Source: Muscardinus avellanarius (taxonomy: Eukaryota > Chordata > Mammalia > Rodentia > Gliridae). Taken from it: DNA of 64,000 nt. The DNA lies in NCBI GenBank assembly GCA_963383645.1, contig OY726571.1, positions 25,186,116 to 25,250,115 on the forward strand, given 5' to 3'. The notes beneath the pieces were generated by a model. That model did no database searches and had not been told where the DNA came from. It saw only the letters and a list, made by a program, of their open reading frames with translations. Made by a program: the position numbers and the translations under genes. Of the stretch, positions 52,447 through 63,154 are shown in pieces (position 1 is the first letter of the stretch; every line of letters begins with the position of its first letter).

Positions 52447-52477
<31 letters not shown>
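52447..52477. repeat. Poly(A) run
   Basis: About 31 consecutive A, with no obvious SINE body attached on its left. Origin unclear. Confidence 0.9.
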
Positions 52478-52480
<3 letters not shown>

Positions 52481-52569
52481 ATCCATTTATCTTGACAGTT
52501 ATTTTGACATATTTTCTGTGAAGATAATGAGCACACGTTTTGCTTATTGGATAGAAACTCTATTAAGCA

Positions 52570-53010
52570 TCTATTTTATGTCATGAATTTGTTCCAGGTG
52601 CTGGAAGCACAGGATAAAAAGGAGACTTCCCTTACCATCCAGGGCCTCACTGTCTAGTGAGGGCTACGAAAACATAGTGGACACTCACGATGAAATGACG
52701 TAGGGATGAGAAGGAGCAGACCTTCCCGAGCTCTTGGTGGAGTGGACACCTGAACTGAGTTTTAAGGACTAGGGCTCTTTAACTGCGGTTGGCCGGTGAA
52801 TGTTGACCTTTCAAACAGAGGCAATTTCAGGAACAAAGTCAGAAGGGGAAAGAGAGCCTGCTGTGCGAGGACCTGCAAATGCTTCAGAGTTGCTGGAACT
52901 CTGAAACAGGAAGCAGCTGGGGAGGACAGCAGAGGCCAGACTGTGGCACCAGCCCCCTGCATTAAGGAGTTTGGACTTTGTTCTCAAAGGGTTACACGAA
53001 AATGTTGTGG
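52570..53010 (+). repeat. Ancient LINE (L2-like) relic, tentative
   Basis: The order 'gttccaggtgctggaagc', 'ccatccagggcctcactg', 'acctgaactgagttttaagg' and 'aggagtttggactttgttctc' resembles an ancient mammalian LINE segment. Family uncertain. Confidence 0.35.
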
Positions 53011-53223
53011 GGTTTTAGGTTGAGAGAGAACATGCACAAACAGGCATTGCAAACAGATTTCTCTGGAGCCTGGGAGAAACAGATGTGTAGAAACCAAAAA
53101 AGAAAAGAAAAAAATAAGGAGGGGGGGAGGAGGAGGAGGAGGAGAAAAAGAAATCAGGACATAGTTGCAAAAATCAGACAAGAGATATGGAGAGTGGTAG
53201 TTGTGGGATTAGAGATTGTAGGG

Positions 53224-53614
53224 GGTGGTGAAGATTGAATCCAGGGGCATTCTACCTCCAAACAACAACACCCCCAGCCCTTTTTTTTTTGGTGGTACTG
53301 GGATTCCTGGAAGCCCTTCTACTTCTGGGCTATGCTCCCAGATCTATTTTTATACTTTTTTATTTGGAAACAGGGTCTCTTAAGCCAGTGTGGCTGGCTT
53401 CGAACCTGCAGGATCCTCCTGTCTCTGCCTCCCAAGCGCAGGGATTACAAGCGTGCGCCACCACGCCCGGCCCATTTTATTTTTTTATTGTGACATAGTC
53501 TTGCCAGATTTTTGAGGGTCACACTAGGTTGCTGAGGCTGGCCTCAAACCTGTGATACTCCTGTCTCAGCCTCACAAGAACTGGGAGTACAGGCATGCAT
53601 CACTATGCTCAGCT
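53224..53614 (-). mobile_element. B1-dID SINE split by a younger SINE
   Basis: The outer reversed SINE has its ID half at 53224-53281 and its linker and B1 half at 53473-53614. The younger copy inserted at the A/T-rich linker. Confidence 0.8.
53282..53472 (-). mobile_element. Inner B1-dID SINE
   Basis: Reversed 'ggattcctgg' subfamily copy, from T run to 'gcgccaccacgcccggcc', nested in the SINE at 53224-53614. Confidence 0.85.
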
Positions 53615-53619
53615 TGCAA

Positions 53620-55005
53620 TCATTTGGTTTTTTTTACACCCTCTAGAAAAAGAGATTGCACAATGCTTTGTGAGTACCATTTCAAATGCCTAACCTGAAA
53701 CCCCGATCCTTATACTCGAAACACTCTCATCTGGGGAGACAGAATAGTCCCTCGCATTATCCAGACGATCCTCTTTCATATGTTTGATTTAGACCGTGCC
53801 TGTCTTATTTCACACCACTTAACCCAGTCCTTTCCATTTTTGTTTCAGATTCCCTACCACTTAACTGTTTTTTATTAGCAATCCACATCTGAAATTGTGC
53901 CGGATTCTCTACAATTTCGTTCCTGAGTAGGATCTGAAAACCAAAACCTACTGAGGGCCTGGTTGCTGCTAAGTATATTATCTACATATAGACCAGCACT
54001 GAGCTTGCTTTTATAGCAGCGGGGCTTCCCTGAGAGCTGGGCTTATTTTGCAGTTCACAGCTGGGCTTCCCACAGCCAGCCTGCCCTGAGTCCTACTGTA
54101 AGAAAGAAAGAACCTTACTGAAATTTTAGAATCAGAAGAAGTCACAGGGTGCCTGGTATCTACTTTCTCTCTCAGTTATGAATTTCTCCTACTGTATTCC
54201 TCAGTGGTGGTTTGGCTCAAACAACTCAAGAAATTTCTCTTCTCCTACAGGAATTTTTTTGTTAATTTAATGCATTATAAACTCAATTCAGTGCATCATA
54301 TGTAGCATTTTAATATAAAATAATGGGACAGATAAAATAAACCAGGATAGGAAAAGTTTGGATGTAATATCAGAGCCTATGGAGTGTGGTAAGCGTAAAT
54401 ATTATTACACCATGAAACTTCCATTTCAGCTGGGGTAAGGAAAGATCTATGTATGTGTGAATTATTTCTTACGGTGAGTTACCATCTAAAATTTTCTACA
54501 CTGCCCTGCACAATTATTCTTACCAACCCTAGAAAATTAATTTGCCTACTCTTTACTTCATTGAGGTTAACTTTCCTTTAAATATCTCAAAATGCTGGCA
54601 TCTGCCCAGCTCAATCTATCCCTGTCCTTTTGCATTTAATCTGCTCGCTTAGGCTGACTGTGCAGCACTGGATCCAGGAACACTTTATCTGCATGACAAT
54701 ATAAAATCTTTTATTAAACATTTACTTACTCCCTCTCCCTCCCTCCCTCTTCTCTCTTCTCTCTTCTACCTAAATGAAAACTTTTCTTCGTGTGCATTTT
54801 ATCAGCCTGGACCAAAGGTACAAAGGTGATACTGCTTTATGAAACATGCTTTGTTCAACACCTCTATTTCTAATGAGACTTCTTTCCTTCTTACGAATCA
54901 CAAAGCGAGAGTTCTGTATTGCAAAATACAGACATACCTCCCCTTGCGCTGGAATCTTCTTTGCGAATGGAACTCACTGTAGCTTTTCTGCTACGTTGCT
55001 TTGCT
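53620..55005. other. Intronic stretch before the second exon
   Basis: A CT-rich patch at 54728-54770 was seen, but no gene. The open frame at 54919-55128 merely overlaps the exon out of frame. Confidence 0.5.
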
Positions 55006-55007
55006 AG

Positions 55008-55157
55008 CTCTTCACCTTCGGATGGAGAGAAGACATTCGACCTGGCGAGCCACTGCACACCCGAAAGTTCTGCTTTGATGCAATCTCGAACAACAGCCCG
55101 GTCACCCTCTATGACTGTCACGGCATGAAGGGGAACCAGCTCTGGGGCTATCGGAAG
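55008..55157 (+). CDS. GALNTL6: GALNTL6-like exon, lectin domain part 2
   Basis: A 150-nt phase-0 exon between 'gttgctttgctag' and GTAAGAG. Its 50 residues start [15 protein letters not shown] and end [12 protein letters not shown] and QLW are the CLD- and QxW-type signature positions of a ricin-like trefoil repeat. The spacing, frame and content continue directly from the exon at 44996. Best match by recall is GALNTL6, with GALNT10 as the nearest paralogue. No stop or frameshift. The next exon is not in the window. Confidence 0.87.
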
Positions 55158-56464
55158 GTAAGAGTCAGTGCGCTGTGACCGCCCTCACGCTGCTGTGGCT
55201 TCCGGGCTCCTAACTCAAAGCGCTCATTAAAAACGCAGTGCTTTGACTTCAAGGGTTACCTGAATATGTGTACACAGGCTTGACTCACACATTTGGAGAC
55301 CACCAGTAGAGGGAAAGATACAGTGTATAGGAGGGGGCCTGCTTTGGGCTTTGTTTGTTATGCGTACATCCATCCCCATCAGTTCTAACTGAAAAAATGA
55401 ATTTGAGTTAAAACACTACCCCTACAAAGAATGGATCTAGGCTTAGCTCAGCCAGCCTGCAAAAGGAAGGACCAACAAACAAATATACACATACATAGTT
55501 TTCAAAACCCCAATTTACAACACAATCAGCTTAGTATTTTCATTTATTATATATCTCAGGCTCTTGCTTGGAACTCATCTAGGTAAAGGCAATTACATCA
55601 ATACAGATATGTACATTAATGTAGATATGATTGTCGTAACCCTTATACAGAAACTGACCCATTTGTGATTTCACCAAAATCTTGTCCACATATGCCAAAA
55701 AAGAATGTATTTGAGAAACTGAAAAGTTTAAAGAATTATAAAGTTTTAAAACATGGTATAAAATTGTATATTGTAGAGTTAATAGCAAGTAATTAAATAG
55801 TGGATTTAAAATATTTCCGTTAAGTTTCCTTTGGGTAACTTTTTAAATACTTTACAAAATTGTTTTCCAACTTCTTGGCCTCTTGAGGCAGGACTTGTCT
55901 TTCAATCAACAAATGCTACATGAGTTCCATTGTGCCCTTGAACTCACCAAACAGTCGGGGCATTCCCGACCAGGCAGAAGACACCTTCTGCTTGTCTCTT
56001 CATGCTCTAGCATAACCCAGCCTTACCGGAAGCCATCAGGAAATTGTTTTCCCCTCCACTTTAATCGTGAGTTTGGTCATTCCAAGGCTAAGGCCAGTTC
56101 AGCGTCCCCTGGAATTACAGAAAGCTGAAAGGAAATGGGGACTAAACTTGAGAGTAGGGTGTGGGTCTGATGCTTGCTACTTGCTTGATAAGAGTTCTGA
56201 TTCCCACCACTTAAAGGCGGGTCCTCAAAATTATACCCACTCAAAGGCAGACTTGTTTATTCAATATCCCAGCAACACCACCTTCAGATATCGGGAAAGT
56301 TTTGGCTCCGCATCCAGAAAAAGCAAAACAATCCATTGTTCTATCCTAGAAAACAATTAAAAAATCTAAGGAGCTGATAAGAGGATGATGTCAGATATGA
56401 GAGGGGAAAAAAATCACCGCAATAGGAAAAACTTGCTGTTCTCTTTAGGAACATATAACTGGTT

Positions 56465-56498
56465 AATTTTTGTCAAGTTCTTCTGCTTGACAAAAATT
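56465..56498. repeat. Perfect 13-bp inverted repeat
   Basis: aatttttgtcaag (56465-56477) and cttgacaaaaatt (56486-56498), separated by 8 nt. Confidence 0.9.
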
Positions 56499-57881
56499 GA
56501 TACAGTCCATGTGTAATGAAATAAAGTAGGCTTCCTAATGATTATTCTCTGACCTTTAAGATGCTACTTCCTGTACACATCAATAGAACACTTGATCTGC
56601 CACTGCCTGGCATGCTGGTGGTCTCTAATGAACAGAACAGTTTCTCATGACTGTATATTGTAGCATGAGAGACAGACCACTCAACAATATGCAATTAAGC
56701 CAAGAAAATACCGTTGTTTTCATTAGGGAGCTTACAAAAGCTTACAGCTGGGTAAGACCAACTAATACATGTGCACACAGAGCTCCTGGGGAGAAAAATA
56801 AAATAAAAAACAGCTGCAGTGATTCCAAGAGGTAAACTCTTAGGAGCTGTAGCACTTTAAGCCTTCCCAGGATCCGAAGGTATTTGAAAGGAAATCACTA
56901 GATATGGTCGTGCTGCGTTCTCTTCTTGCCCTTTTGTAGCACTGGCCTTGCATAACTTAGCAAAAGGTTACTCCACCTGTATTTATATAGCACACAAGTT
57001 ATTTATACTTCATCAGGAACATGCCGAAGGCTTAAGACGGAAAGTTTTGGAAATAGCTCATCTTGGTGGAGGACTTAGGCCTATTCAACGTATCTGTTTT
57101 AGAAAATCTCTCTTGTTTATTCCAAAGGCTAGGCTCCAAAGAGAAAACACAGAGACAGAAATATCTCTGGAATGCTACCTCACCTGCCTCGACGTACTGC
57201 TTGGCCCCGGGACTGGAGGGTCTAATGGCTTAACCGTGTTTTGAGTTTGCTCTAGAGCCTCCCCTTCTTATTTAGCATATTTGTGACTCCATCACGATCC
57301 ACCTAAGACTCACTAAAGAGCTGCAGAGGACCAGATCCTAAACTCCCTGGGTAATTACAATCACCACTCCTGCTGGTAAAGAGGAGGAGGCCTTGAGCAC
57401 GCGCTTCACACATGTCTCCTCAAACCTCATAATCACCCAGCTATTATGGGTTATTAACGCAGAAGAAACTGATACTCTCGGATCTGCAGCCAAGCCAACG
57501 TGCAAACTAGGGCAAATCTGGCTTTCTGGTCTACCAGAAAATATCACCTACCAAGAAATATGACCAGTATCCCCCAGGAGAGTCTTTCAATGTCTGTTGG
57601 ATTCAGTGATACCAGCCAGCCTTCTCCCAGCTACCAGGAAATTTTTTGGAGAAAGACAGGAGCCAGTAGCTGCCCCATTTGAGTAGCAAAGGTGGTTGTC
57701 AGGCCCTACTTCAGGCCCAGTTAGCAGCATCTGCTTTCCTGTTATTTTTAGATGTGGTTCTTTGCCACCACAAAAGGAAAAGAGCATCCCTATTTTGTAA
57801 TATTGTAACTATGCTCAGTTGCACAACTATTTACTATAATAGGTACCCAGGAGGAGGAATCCCAGTCTTAGTCATTTTTTA

Positions 57882-57896
57882 CCACCAGGGGGCCCT
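57882..57896 (+). promoter_or_regulatory. CTCF-like motif
   Basis: ccaccagggggccct matches the CTCF core with one mismatch near the 3' edge. Same orientation as the motif at 48972. Confidence 0.5.
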
Positions 57897-58243
57897 CTGT
57901 TACAAGAACAGTAAATTGAAGCAACCTCAGTAAAAGATATTTAAATCAACGCTCCATGCCTGAAACAAGAAACTGACTCTTCTTCAGTTCCCACATCCAC
58001 CTGGTCAGTAGGACTTGCCACCCCTCCAAGGCCAAAATCTCTACAGCCTACCCCTGTTTGCTGTTTCTCCAGTCCCTGTATCCTGGTTGCAGCCCTTTAC
58101 GGTTTTTGCCCCTGGATTATTGTACTCACCTCCTGAAGGATCTCTGTGCCCCTGTCCTTCCCCAACTCCCAAAATCAGAGACCGTTTCCACAATATCGGG
58201 TCATTGCAATCTTCGGGTTTACCTGTTTTTTTTTATTTTGGGG

Positions 58244-58244
<1 letters not shown>

Positions 58245-58280
<36 letters not shown>

Positions 58281-58461
58281 GTGGTACTGGGGTTCCTGGA
58301 AGCCCTTCTACCTCTGGGCTACACTCCCAGACCTATTTTATACTTTTTTATTTTTGGAAACAGGGTCTCTTAGCCAGCGCAGCTGACTTCGAACCTGTGG
58401 CGATCCTCCTGTCCCCGCCTCCCAAGCACGGGGATTACAAGCGTGGGCCACCACGCCCGGC
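58245..58461 (-). mobile_element. B1-dID SINE with long poly(T)
   Basis: T run at about 58247-58278, then a reversed 'ggggttcctgg' subfamily copy to 'gggccaccacgcccggc'. The long tail and high similarity suggest a young copy. A 'tttggggctt/ttttgggctt' flanking repeat may be the target duplication. Confidence 0.87.
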
Positions 58462-58605
58462 TTTTGGGCTTTTTTTTTAACCTGGCTTCTCACCTACTGC
58501 TTCTCATCCTGACCCTTCACAATCTGCTCAATATGATGGTCTGGCCTTAGAGTCAATCAGTTGGACACATCCTAATTCATCATGAAATTATGTGATTCCC
58601 CCACC

Positions 58606-58793
58606 ACCACCAGTATTGGGTTTGAACCCAGAGGTGCTTTACCACTGAGCTATATCCCTAGCCCTTTTTACTTTTTTTTTTTTTTTTAATTTTGAGACAA
58701 GTCTCACTAAATTGCTGACCTTGAATTTATAATCCTCCTGCCTCCACCTCTCACATTACTCAGATTACAGGGCTTGTACCACCATGCCTGGCT
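58606..58793 (-). mobile_element. B1-dID SINE
   Basis: Reversed copy from 'ccagtattgggtttgaaccc' to 'gtaccaccatgcctggc'. Confidence 0.82.
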
Positions 58794-58937
58794 GCAAATG
58801 CCCCTTTTACATTGGTAATAGTGATGAAGTGTATCCTGGGGCACTGTATCCCCAAAGCAATGTCTCCTGAGCAGTAGTAACTGTTAAGAGCTGTCTTCCA
58901 TACCCTTGTCTCATTTTTTCTTTCCTTCTTTCTTTTA

Positions 58938-59232
58938 TAATACTGAGGAGTTACCCAGGGACATTCTACCTCTGGAGCTATAACCTCATCCCTAATTTTA
59001 TTTTTTTGTACTGAAATGGAGTCTTAAGCCGGGCATGGTGGTGCACACTTGTAATCCTAGTATTTGGGAGGCTGAGACAGGAGGATCGCAGGTTTGAAGC
59101 TAGCCTCAACAGCTTAGTGAGGCTCTCAGCAACTTAGTGAGACCCTGTTTCCAAATAAAATATAAAATAGGTCTGGAGGTGTAGCATGGAGGTAGAACGC
59201 CCCTGGATTCCACCTCCAGTACTACAGAAAAA

Positions 59233-59299
<67 letters not shown>

Positions 59300-59432
59300 G
59301 AAGGAAGAAAGAAAGGCTTACTAGGTTGCTGAGACTCTCACTAAATTGCTTAGGCTGGCCTCAAACCTGCAGTTTTCCTGTCTCAGCCTCCCAAAGTACT
59401 GAGGTTACAGGCAGGCACCACCACACACAGCT
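58938..59432 (-). mobile_element. B1-dID SINE split by a younger SINE
   Basis: Outer reversed SINE: ID half and linker at 58938-59025, B1 half at 59313-59432 ('ggcttactaggttgctgag' to 'ccaccacacacagc'). Confidence 0.78.
59026..59312 (+). mobile_element. Inner B1-dID SINE with (GAAA)n tail
   Basis: Complete plus-strand copy 59026-59227, then about 20 GAAA units. Nested in the linker of the surrounding SINE. Confidence 0.87.
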
Positions 59433-59434
59433 CA

Positions 59435-59567
59435 CCCTTTTCCCTTTAAATAAACATTTTTATTAGAGTAGAGTATACTATGTTTCTCAATTTAGGTTTT
59501 CCCAGATGTGTAACCTAAATTAACAATTTAGTACAAGTGGTTTATTTGAGAGATGGTCCTCTTAACA

Positions 59568-59615
<48 letters not shown>

Positions 59616-60005
59616 GAGAAAACCTTTGAACAGAGTAAGAAAGTGAAATGAGGAAGAGTTGGAAGCCAGAAAAGAAATATGATCAATGGAGTATCACTGC
59701 AGTCCTGTGTAATCAGGCAAAAAAGGAATTTAAAGATAACAGTCAGAAAAGAAGAAATTAGTCTGTTTACACAAATAATGTGTTTGATAGTTTAAAAAAT
59801 TCCAAAAGACTGTGCGGCTAAACTGCCAAAAGCTAATACATACATTTAGCATAGACCCAAGATGAAAATCAATTGTCCATATGCCAGCAATAAAAAAATA
59901 GAAAATGAAATCAAAGAGCAATTTCATCATGTCGCCATGAAAATCATGAGATAACTAATAATAAATCTCATGAAAGATGTGTAAGATGTTTGTGAAGAAA
60001 GCTGC
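59435..60005. other. Intronic stretch with (GAAA)n
   Basis: A GAAA microsatellite at about 59568-59614; otherwise AT-rich intron with no gene. Confidence 0.55.
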
Positions 60006-60006
60006 A

Positions 60007-60088
60007 AAGCAGGTCTGGGGGCAGAGCTCAGTGACAGAGTGTTTGCCTTGCATATATGAGGCCCTTACACATATGAACCCCCAATCAT
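60007..60088 (+). mobile_element. ID element
   Basis: 'ctgggggcagagctcagtg' and 'tttgccttgcatatatgagg' mark a stand-alone ID whose tail became a GAA/GAG repeat. Confidence 0.75.
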
Positions 60089-60094
60089 ATAAGA

Positions 60095-60195
60095 AGAAAG
60101 AGGAGGAGGAGGAGGAGGAGGAGGAAGAAGAAGAGGAGGAAGAAGAAGAGGAGGAAGAGGAGGTGGAGGAAGAGGAGAAGAAGGAGGAGAAGAAG
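60095..60195. repeat. (GAG/GAA)n polypurine tract
   Basis: About 100 nt of pure purine triplets. It produces a poly-Glu open frame that is not a gene. Such mirror-like purine tracts can form triplex DNA. Confidence 0.92.
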
Positions 60196-60199
60196 AATC

Positions 60200-60755
60200 C
60201 ATTATAAAAGCACCAGGCATCAAAACATTATCCAAGTCCACTCATTAAGGCAGTATACTCTATTGGCATAAGGATAGACTACCTGGGGCTTTCTAGAACA
60301 TAAGGTCTGGGAATTGGTATTTTTGACAGTGCTCAGGAGGGTCTGATAGGCAGCCAGACGATGAGCCATTTAGCTTGAGTTTTACCTAATTTCTTTAACC
60401 TACTTCTTCTTCCTGACCTAGTTAGAACTCAGTCCTCTACCTATACTCTTATTCCATTTGTTTCCATCTTCATATCAAGAAGATTTATCTGAAGAAGCAT
60501 GGTTATATGCTTCTTCAGCATATAACCAATTTAGGTTTATATGAAGAAGCATGGTTAGTCACATGCCTCCACTTAAGTCGGGAACCGTTTTTCATATTTC
60601 TCTTGGCCTGCCTGATATTTAATATATGAAGTTCCTAAATAAGCAACCATTGACTAAAGAAACACTAGGTTCAATTATTGATATGAACCCCTCTTTTATA
60701 AGCCTCAAGCTTTGCAGAATAAAACTGAGCAAATTTCTTAGTCTCAGAAGGACAC
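60200..60755. other. Intronic stretch with overlapping hairpins
   Basis: The hairpin cluster at 60490-60557 is listed separately. No gene. Confidence 0.5.
60490..60557. repeat. Two overlapping perfect hairpins and a direct repeat
   Basis: Hairpin 1: tgaagaagcat (60490-60500) with atgcttcttca (60507-60517). Hairpin 2: ggttatatgc (60501-60510) with gcatataacc (60518-60527). A direct copy of tgaagaagcatggtta lies at 60542-60557. Confidence 0.9.
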
Positions 60756-60756
60756 G

Positions 60757-60980
60757 CTCCAGGTGTGGTGGCGCATGCTTGTAATCCCAGTACTTGGAGC
60801 CGAGACAGGAAGATCACAGGTTCACAGCCAGCCTCAACAATTTAGCAAGGTACTCCACAATTTAGTGAAACCCTGTTTAAAAAAAAAAAAAAATTTAAAT
60901 AGAGCTGGGAGTATAGCTTAGAGGTAGAATGCCTCTGGGTTCAATCACCAGTACCATTCGCCAATAAATAAATAAATAAA
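60757..60980 (+). mobile_element. B1-dID SINE
   Basis: Complete copy from 'ccaggtgtggtggcgcatg' to 'caatcaccagtacc', with a TAAA-rich tail. Confidence 0.85.
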
Positions 60981-61021
60981 ATAAACAACCCCCCAAATGA
61001 CCAAGAGTGAAGGATTTATTT

Positions 61022-61272
61022 TTACTTTTATTTTATATTTATTTATTTATTTATTTATTCATTTATTTATGTGGCTCTGAAGGTGGAACCCAGGGGCTTT
61101 TCTACCTCCGGGCTATACTCCCAGACCTATTTTATACTTTATTTGGAAACAGGGTCTCACTAAGTTGCTGAGAGCCTCACTAAGTAGCTGAGGCTGGCTC
61201 TGAACCTGTAGATTCCTCCTGTCTCAGCCTCCCAAGTGCTGGGATTACAAGCGTGCGCCACCACACCTGGGC
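61022..61272 (-). mobile_element. (TTTA)n plus B1-dID SINE
   Basis: TTTA repeat to about 61068, then a complete reversed copy ending 'gcgccaccacacctggg'. Confidence 0.85.
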
Positions 61273-61456
61273 CAAAGTGAAAGATTTAAAATGACCTTTT
61301 CTAGTTGCTTTCTAGGATGTTTTTATAGTTTAGCTTCCATAAGAAACTACTTAACAGTAGCATCAAACAGGAAATGCAGACAAGTAAGTAATTAGCCAGG
61401 CTAAAATGATAACAAAACAACAGATTTATTAGTTTAAGAAAAAGAGTTAGTAGAAG

Positions 61457-61645
61457 CCCAGGTGTGGCGGTGCACACCTGTAATCCCTGTCCTTGGGAGG
61501 CTCAGACAGAAGAATCACAGGTTCTCAGCCAGCCTCAGCAACTTAGCAAGACCCTCCACAACATAGTAAAACCTTGTTTCAAAATAAAAAATAAAATGAG
61601 ACTGGAGGTAGAATGTCCCTGGATTCAGTCCCCAGTGTCACAAAT
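61457..61645 (+). mobile_element. B1-dID SINE
   Basis: Complete but with a shortened ID half lacking 'tgtagctcag'; ends 'cagtccccagtgtcac'. Confidence 0.82.
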
Positions 61646-61649
61646 TTTT

Positions 61650-61960
61650 CAGTGATTGGAATTCTTGGCATGTGCCTATATTTGACTATTTATTTTAATT
61701 TATGATACATGCCAGGGCTTTGGCCTCTCAGCTCATAAAATCATACTGGTCCCCAAAGATGCCAGATAGAGGGCCATACATTGCTATTTGAAATCATTTT
61801 CAATAGATATTAATTTAGGATCCAAAATGAGAAAAGTATATGCAAGAAATTTAATGAAAAAGGCATGTAACTCAACTTTGGTTCTGGTTTATGAATTATT
61901 TACAAAATTCTAGACTATATCAGAGTTGGGCAGTTATACTCTTACACATGAGCCCATTCT
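61650..61960. other. Intronic stretch, nothing recognised
   Basis: AT-rich intron. Confidence 0.45.
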
Positions 61961-62271
61961 TTTTTTTTTTTTTTTTTTTTTTGGTGTTTGTATGGGTCTG
62001 GGGATTGAACTCAGGGGCATCCTATCTCTGAAATACACCCCTAGACTTATTTTATTTTTAATTTCAAACAGGGTCTTGCTAGGTTGATGAGAGTCTGACT
62101 ACTTGCTGAGGCTGTCCTTGAACAATCTCCTATCTCAGCCTCCACAAACCTGTGGTCCTCATGTCTCAGCCTCCCAAGTACTGGGAGGGGGGTTATCTAG
62201 TTAGATAATTTTTTGTGTGTTTGTTGGAGATTGAACTCCGAGCCATAGGTGTGCGCCACCACGCCTGGCAG
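61961..62271 (-). mobile_element. B1-dID SINE, rearranged
   Basis: T run, then the ID half and B1 half. The 'ctcctatctcagcctcc / cctcatgtctcagcctcc' portion is duplicated, and a further ID-like piece ('ttgaactccgagcc') sits before the final 'gcgccaccacgcctggc'. Two overlapping copies or an internal duplication. Confidence 0.7.
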
Positions 62272-62274
62272 CCC

Positions 62275-62830
62275 GTTCATTTCTGAACAGTCTCAATTGT
62301 TAGAAAGCAGCTCTTCCCTGGCCTTTGGTACCACATAAATGGAATTTAATCCATTTTTCTCCAGACAAATACCATACATTTGGCAATGCTTGCCTGGTTT
62401 TTCATCTTTACTTCTGATTAAATGGCTCAATTTCTAGCTAGTGCTCTCCAGATAACTTAATTTGAATCTATCTCAGTCTTCTTAACACTCGCTCCAGATT
62501 GTCTTAGAAAGTGGTATATTTTCCAGAACAGAACATAATATTCTAGGTGTGTTTTAACCAAGAAAAAGAGAATGAGTTTCTAGCACCTTTTGTTATAAGC
62601 TTCTAGCATCCATTATTATGAGCAATGTTGCCATTAATTTAGCCTGAGTTGATTGATTTTCTGCCTTAACTTTACACCCTTGGCTTGTTAATGAGCATTC
62701 AGTATTTAGAAAAACAGAAACAAAAGCTACCCATAATCTTTCTCTCTTATTTTGCTACACAGCCACACCTCTTATCTGTTTAATTCATCTTTTATATTTA
62801 TGTAGCTACCTGTTTGTTTCTATCAAATTC
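62275..62830. other. Intronic stretch, no gene
   Basis: Nothing recognised. Confidence 0.45.
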
Positions 62831-62835
62831 TATCT

Positions 62836-62916
62836 CATGGGTTGAGGGTGTAGTTCAATGGTTAGGCAGGTGTTCAGCATGCACATGGCACTGAGTTTAA
62901 TCTCCAATACACACAA
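62836..62916 (+). mobile_element. ID element
   Basis: 'gagggtgtagttcaatgg' and 'ggtgttcagcatgcacatgg' mark a diverged stand-alone ID. Confidence 0.65.
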
Positions 62917-62938
62917 AATTATCTAACAAGATTACCCT

Positions 62939-63105
62939 GCCCCAGTACTTGAGAGGCTGAGACATGAGGACCATAGGTTTGTAGACAGCATCAGCTACTG
63001 AGTGAGGCCCTCTTCAACTTTAGTAAGACCTTGTTTCAAAATAAAGAATAAAAAATAGGGCTGGGAGTGTAACTTGGAAGTAGAACGCCCCTGGGTTCCA
63101 TCCTC

Positions 63106-63150
<45 letters not shown>
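62939..63150 (+). mobile_element. B1-dID SINE with (CA)n tail
   Basis: 5'-truncated copy starting within the B1 half ('cccagtacttgagaggctg') and ending 'tccatcctcagtaac', followed by a CA repeat from 63110. Confidence 0.83.
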
Positions 63151-63151
<1 letters not shown>

Positions 63152-63154
63152 CCA

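Larger units (their letters stand above)
45113..55007 (+). other. GALNTL6: Intron between the two lectin exons (9,895 bp)
   Basis: GT at 45113-45114 and AG at 55006-55007; both flanking exons are phase 0. The donor 'cag|gtgtgt' lacks the +3 A/+5 G of strong donors and the acceptor tract has purine interruptions, so both sites look moderate. Individual repeats are listed separately. Confidence 0.8.
55158..58244. other. Downstream intron, no further exon seen
   Basis: About 3 kb of mostly low-copy sequence. I looked for the terminal lectin exon and did not find it. Holds a 13-bp hairpin (56465) and a CTCF-like motif (57882). Confidence 0.5.

Noticed and set aside
59977..60207. Glu-rich open frame
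   Set aside because: Direct translation of the GAA/GAG microsatellite after an ID element.
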